Assembly: GCA_021779275.1 (NCBI GenBank)
Contig: JAJYAX010000057.1
Span: 1 to 7,838 of the forward strand
Direction: 5' to 3'
Length of the DNA stretch: 7,838 nt
Source of the DNA: Deltaproteobacteria bacterium
Lineage (GTDB): Bacteria; Desulfobacterota; Desulfobulbia; Desulfobulbales; Desulfocapsaceae
Shown here: positions 7,092-7,838 of the stretch, in pieces
Layout of the letters: every line of letters begins with the position of its first letter
Numbering within the stretch: position 1 is the stretch's first letter
The notes under the pieces: generated by a model
The model's database searches: none
What the model saw: the letters and a program-made list of their open reading frames with translations, nothing else
What the model was told of the DNA's origin: nothing
Translations under genes and position numbers: made by a program

Positions 7092-7116
7092 AAAAACGAC
7101 ACAATACTAATGTCGC
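7092..7116 (-). terminator. Candidate recJ terminator
   Basis: On the - strand CGACA (7115-7111) and TGTCG (7101-7097) pair around a 9-base loop, with a possible G-T pair outside, and five Ts (7096-7092) follow at once. It is 118 bases after the recJ stop. The stem is only five to six base pairs, so strength is uncertain. Confidence 0.4.
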
Positions 7117-7233
7117 ATAATGTATATTATGTTTAGTGATGCAATGTACTATAATTACATAATAATACGGATAAAACGAACAAGGATCCTTCTCCTTCTC
7201 TTTAACTTTCGTTCTTTTTGTTTGAAAAGATTA

Positions 7234-7838
7234 TTAAATGTCGAGGAGTCTGACTTTCCAGGTAACGGAATTCTTATATCGATTCATAACCGGAGAATAT
7301 ATAACACGGCAAACTGCCTGTTCTCGCAGAAGATCTCTTCGATGACCAAGGTTGAATCCCACCCCCTGCCGGTTGGAATACCTGCAACGAAAGAAAAGTC
7401 TGAGATGGTCACCATTATGCCCGAAGGATTGACAATTATAAATACTCGTATTTGAATCAGAAAAGACCGGGCGCTTATTTCCGACACCAAAAGGTTCCAG
7501 CATCTGTAATTGTTCAACCACCCCTTCTTCAAAGAGTTGGTCTATGGAAAACTCCGCGTCGACGATGAATTTCTCACTCTTTTCTCTTTTTAGCATTTCT
7601 TCTGCAAGAATCTCTGAAAATCTGGATTTAAAAAGTTCCAGGTTCTCTTCAAAAAGCGACATGCCTGCGGCCATCGCATGCCCTCCGAATGTAAGTAAGA
7701 ATCTCTCACATTGCCGCAAAATACCGAAGAGGTTAACCCCGGGTATCGATCTTCCGGATCCTTTTAAAACCGCCCGCCCCTGTTTTGAGGTGTCATGAGC
7801 AAAAAGAATGACGGGGAGGTCGTATCTGTTTACCAGTT
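7234..7838 (-). CDS. recJ: Single-stranded-DNA-specific exonuclease RecJ, C-terminal part (5' end outside window)
   Basis: RecJ is a cytoplasmic 5'-3' exonuclease on single-stranded DNA that acts in recombination and mismatch or base-excision repair. The frame is open from the right edge (first full codon at 7836-7834) and gives the last 200 residues. SGRSIPG is at 27-33 and the DHHA1 motif FGGHAMAAG at 50-58, both hallmarks of RecJ. A helical stretch follows (about 59-85), then an OB-like C-terminal domain: LEPFGVGNKRPVF, GDHLRLFF, and the terminal VTWKVRLLDI. The DHH catalytic motifs lie in the missing N-terminal part. Codon 7719-7717 is TTG (Leu) inside the gene and is not a start. No frameshift is seen and the end matches other RecJ proteins in position. 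Confidence 0.93.
   Translation of the reverse strand, partial: LVNRYDLPVILFAHDTSKQGRAVLKGSGRSIPGVNLFGILRQCERFLLTFGGHAMAAGMSLFEENLELFKSRFSEILAEEMLKREKSEKFIVDAEFSIDQLFEEGVVEQLQMLEPFGVGNKRPVFSDSNTSIYNCQSFGHNGDHLRLFFRCRYSNRQGVGFNLGHRRDLLREQAVCRVIYSPVMNRYKNSVTWKVRLLDI

Larger units (their letters stand above)
6898..7233 (-). other. Hairpin-rich, AT-rich gap between recJ and purB
   Basis: No convincing gene lies in these 336 bases. Read in the recJ-to-purB direction they hold: a purine tract with an AAGGAG site (7197-7192); a 6-bp dyad CATAAT/ATTATG (7116-7131); a hairpin with T-run (7116-7092); a 10-bp inverted repeat (7067-7032); and a second hairpin with T-run (6984-6961). The last 60 bases before purB are very AT-rich. 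A possible -10 box TACAAT is at 6941-6936, with only a poor -35 match (TTAATG) 17 bases upstream, so a purB promoter here is suggested but not shown. Confidence 0.6.

Noticed and set aside
6898..7233. Purine riboswitch upstream of purB
   Set aside because: The conserved core I know for this class was not found on the - strand.
7120..7455. 111-codon + frame with TATAAT at 7150-7155 just downstream of its start
   Set aside because: It overlaps recJ in antisense, the TATAAT has no credible -35 partner at the right distance, and no ribosome binding site is seen.
7717..7719. TTG as the start of a separate 161-residue protein
   Set aside because: The frame continues upstream to the window edge with RecJ motifs (SGRSIPG), so the codon is internal.

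Overview
The window looks like ordinary chromosomal sequence from an anaerobic bacterium, most likely a deltaproteobacterium (Desulfobacterota, perhaps Desulfobulbales-like). The evidence is the gene mix: a human-type adenylosuccinate lyase, a DUF4911-type small protein beside miaB, and a membrane-anchored small c-type cytochrome with two CXXCH haem sites. The taxonomic call is inference from gene content; no marker gene is present.

Layout. On the + strand, bases 1-2498 hold nearly all of pepN (aminopeptidase N), lacking only about 40 N-terminal residues that lie before the window. Everything else is on the - strand and converges on pepN. Reading down the - strand from the right edge: the C-terminal 200 residues of recJ (7838-7234), a 336-base gap with several hairpins (7233-6898), purB (6897-5452), a DUF4911-like small gene (5398-5147), miaB (5129-3780), a 119-base gap, an SH3b/coiled-coil/membrane-anchor protein (3660-2848), and a two-haem-site cytochrome (2847-2569) whose ATG directly follows the previous stop codon. 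A perfect 9-bp hairpin (2509-2529) lies between the converging ends of pepN and the cytochrome gene.

How the genes fit together. recJ (single-strand DNA exonuclease), purB (AMP and IMP synthesis), miaB (tRNA A37 methylthiolation) and pepN (peptide turnover) are housekeeping genes with no obvious shared pathway. purB, the DUF4911-like gene and miaB are close enough (gaps of 53 and 17 bases) to be one transcript. The SH3b and cytochrome genes form a second tight pair, with its own strong ribosome binding site; both products are predicted to be exported and membrane-tethered.

No mobile element, CRISPR array, tRNA, rRNA or defence locus was seen. The parts most worth a second look are the SH3b/cytochrome pair, the hairpin-rich recJ-purB gap with a possible attenuator and micro-ORFs, and the uncharacterised DUF4911-like protein. 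I did not find convincing evidence of a new multi-gene system.
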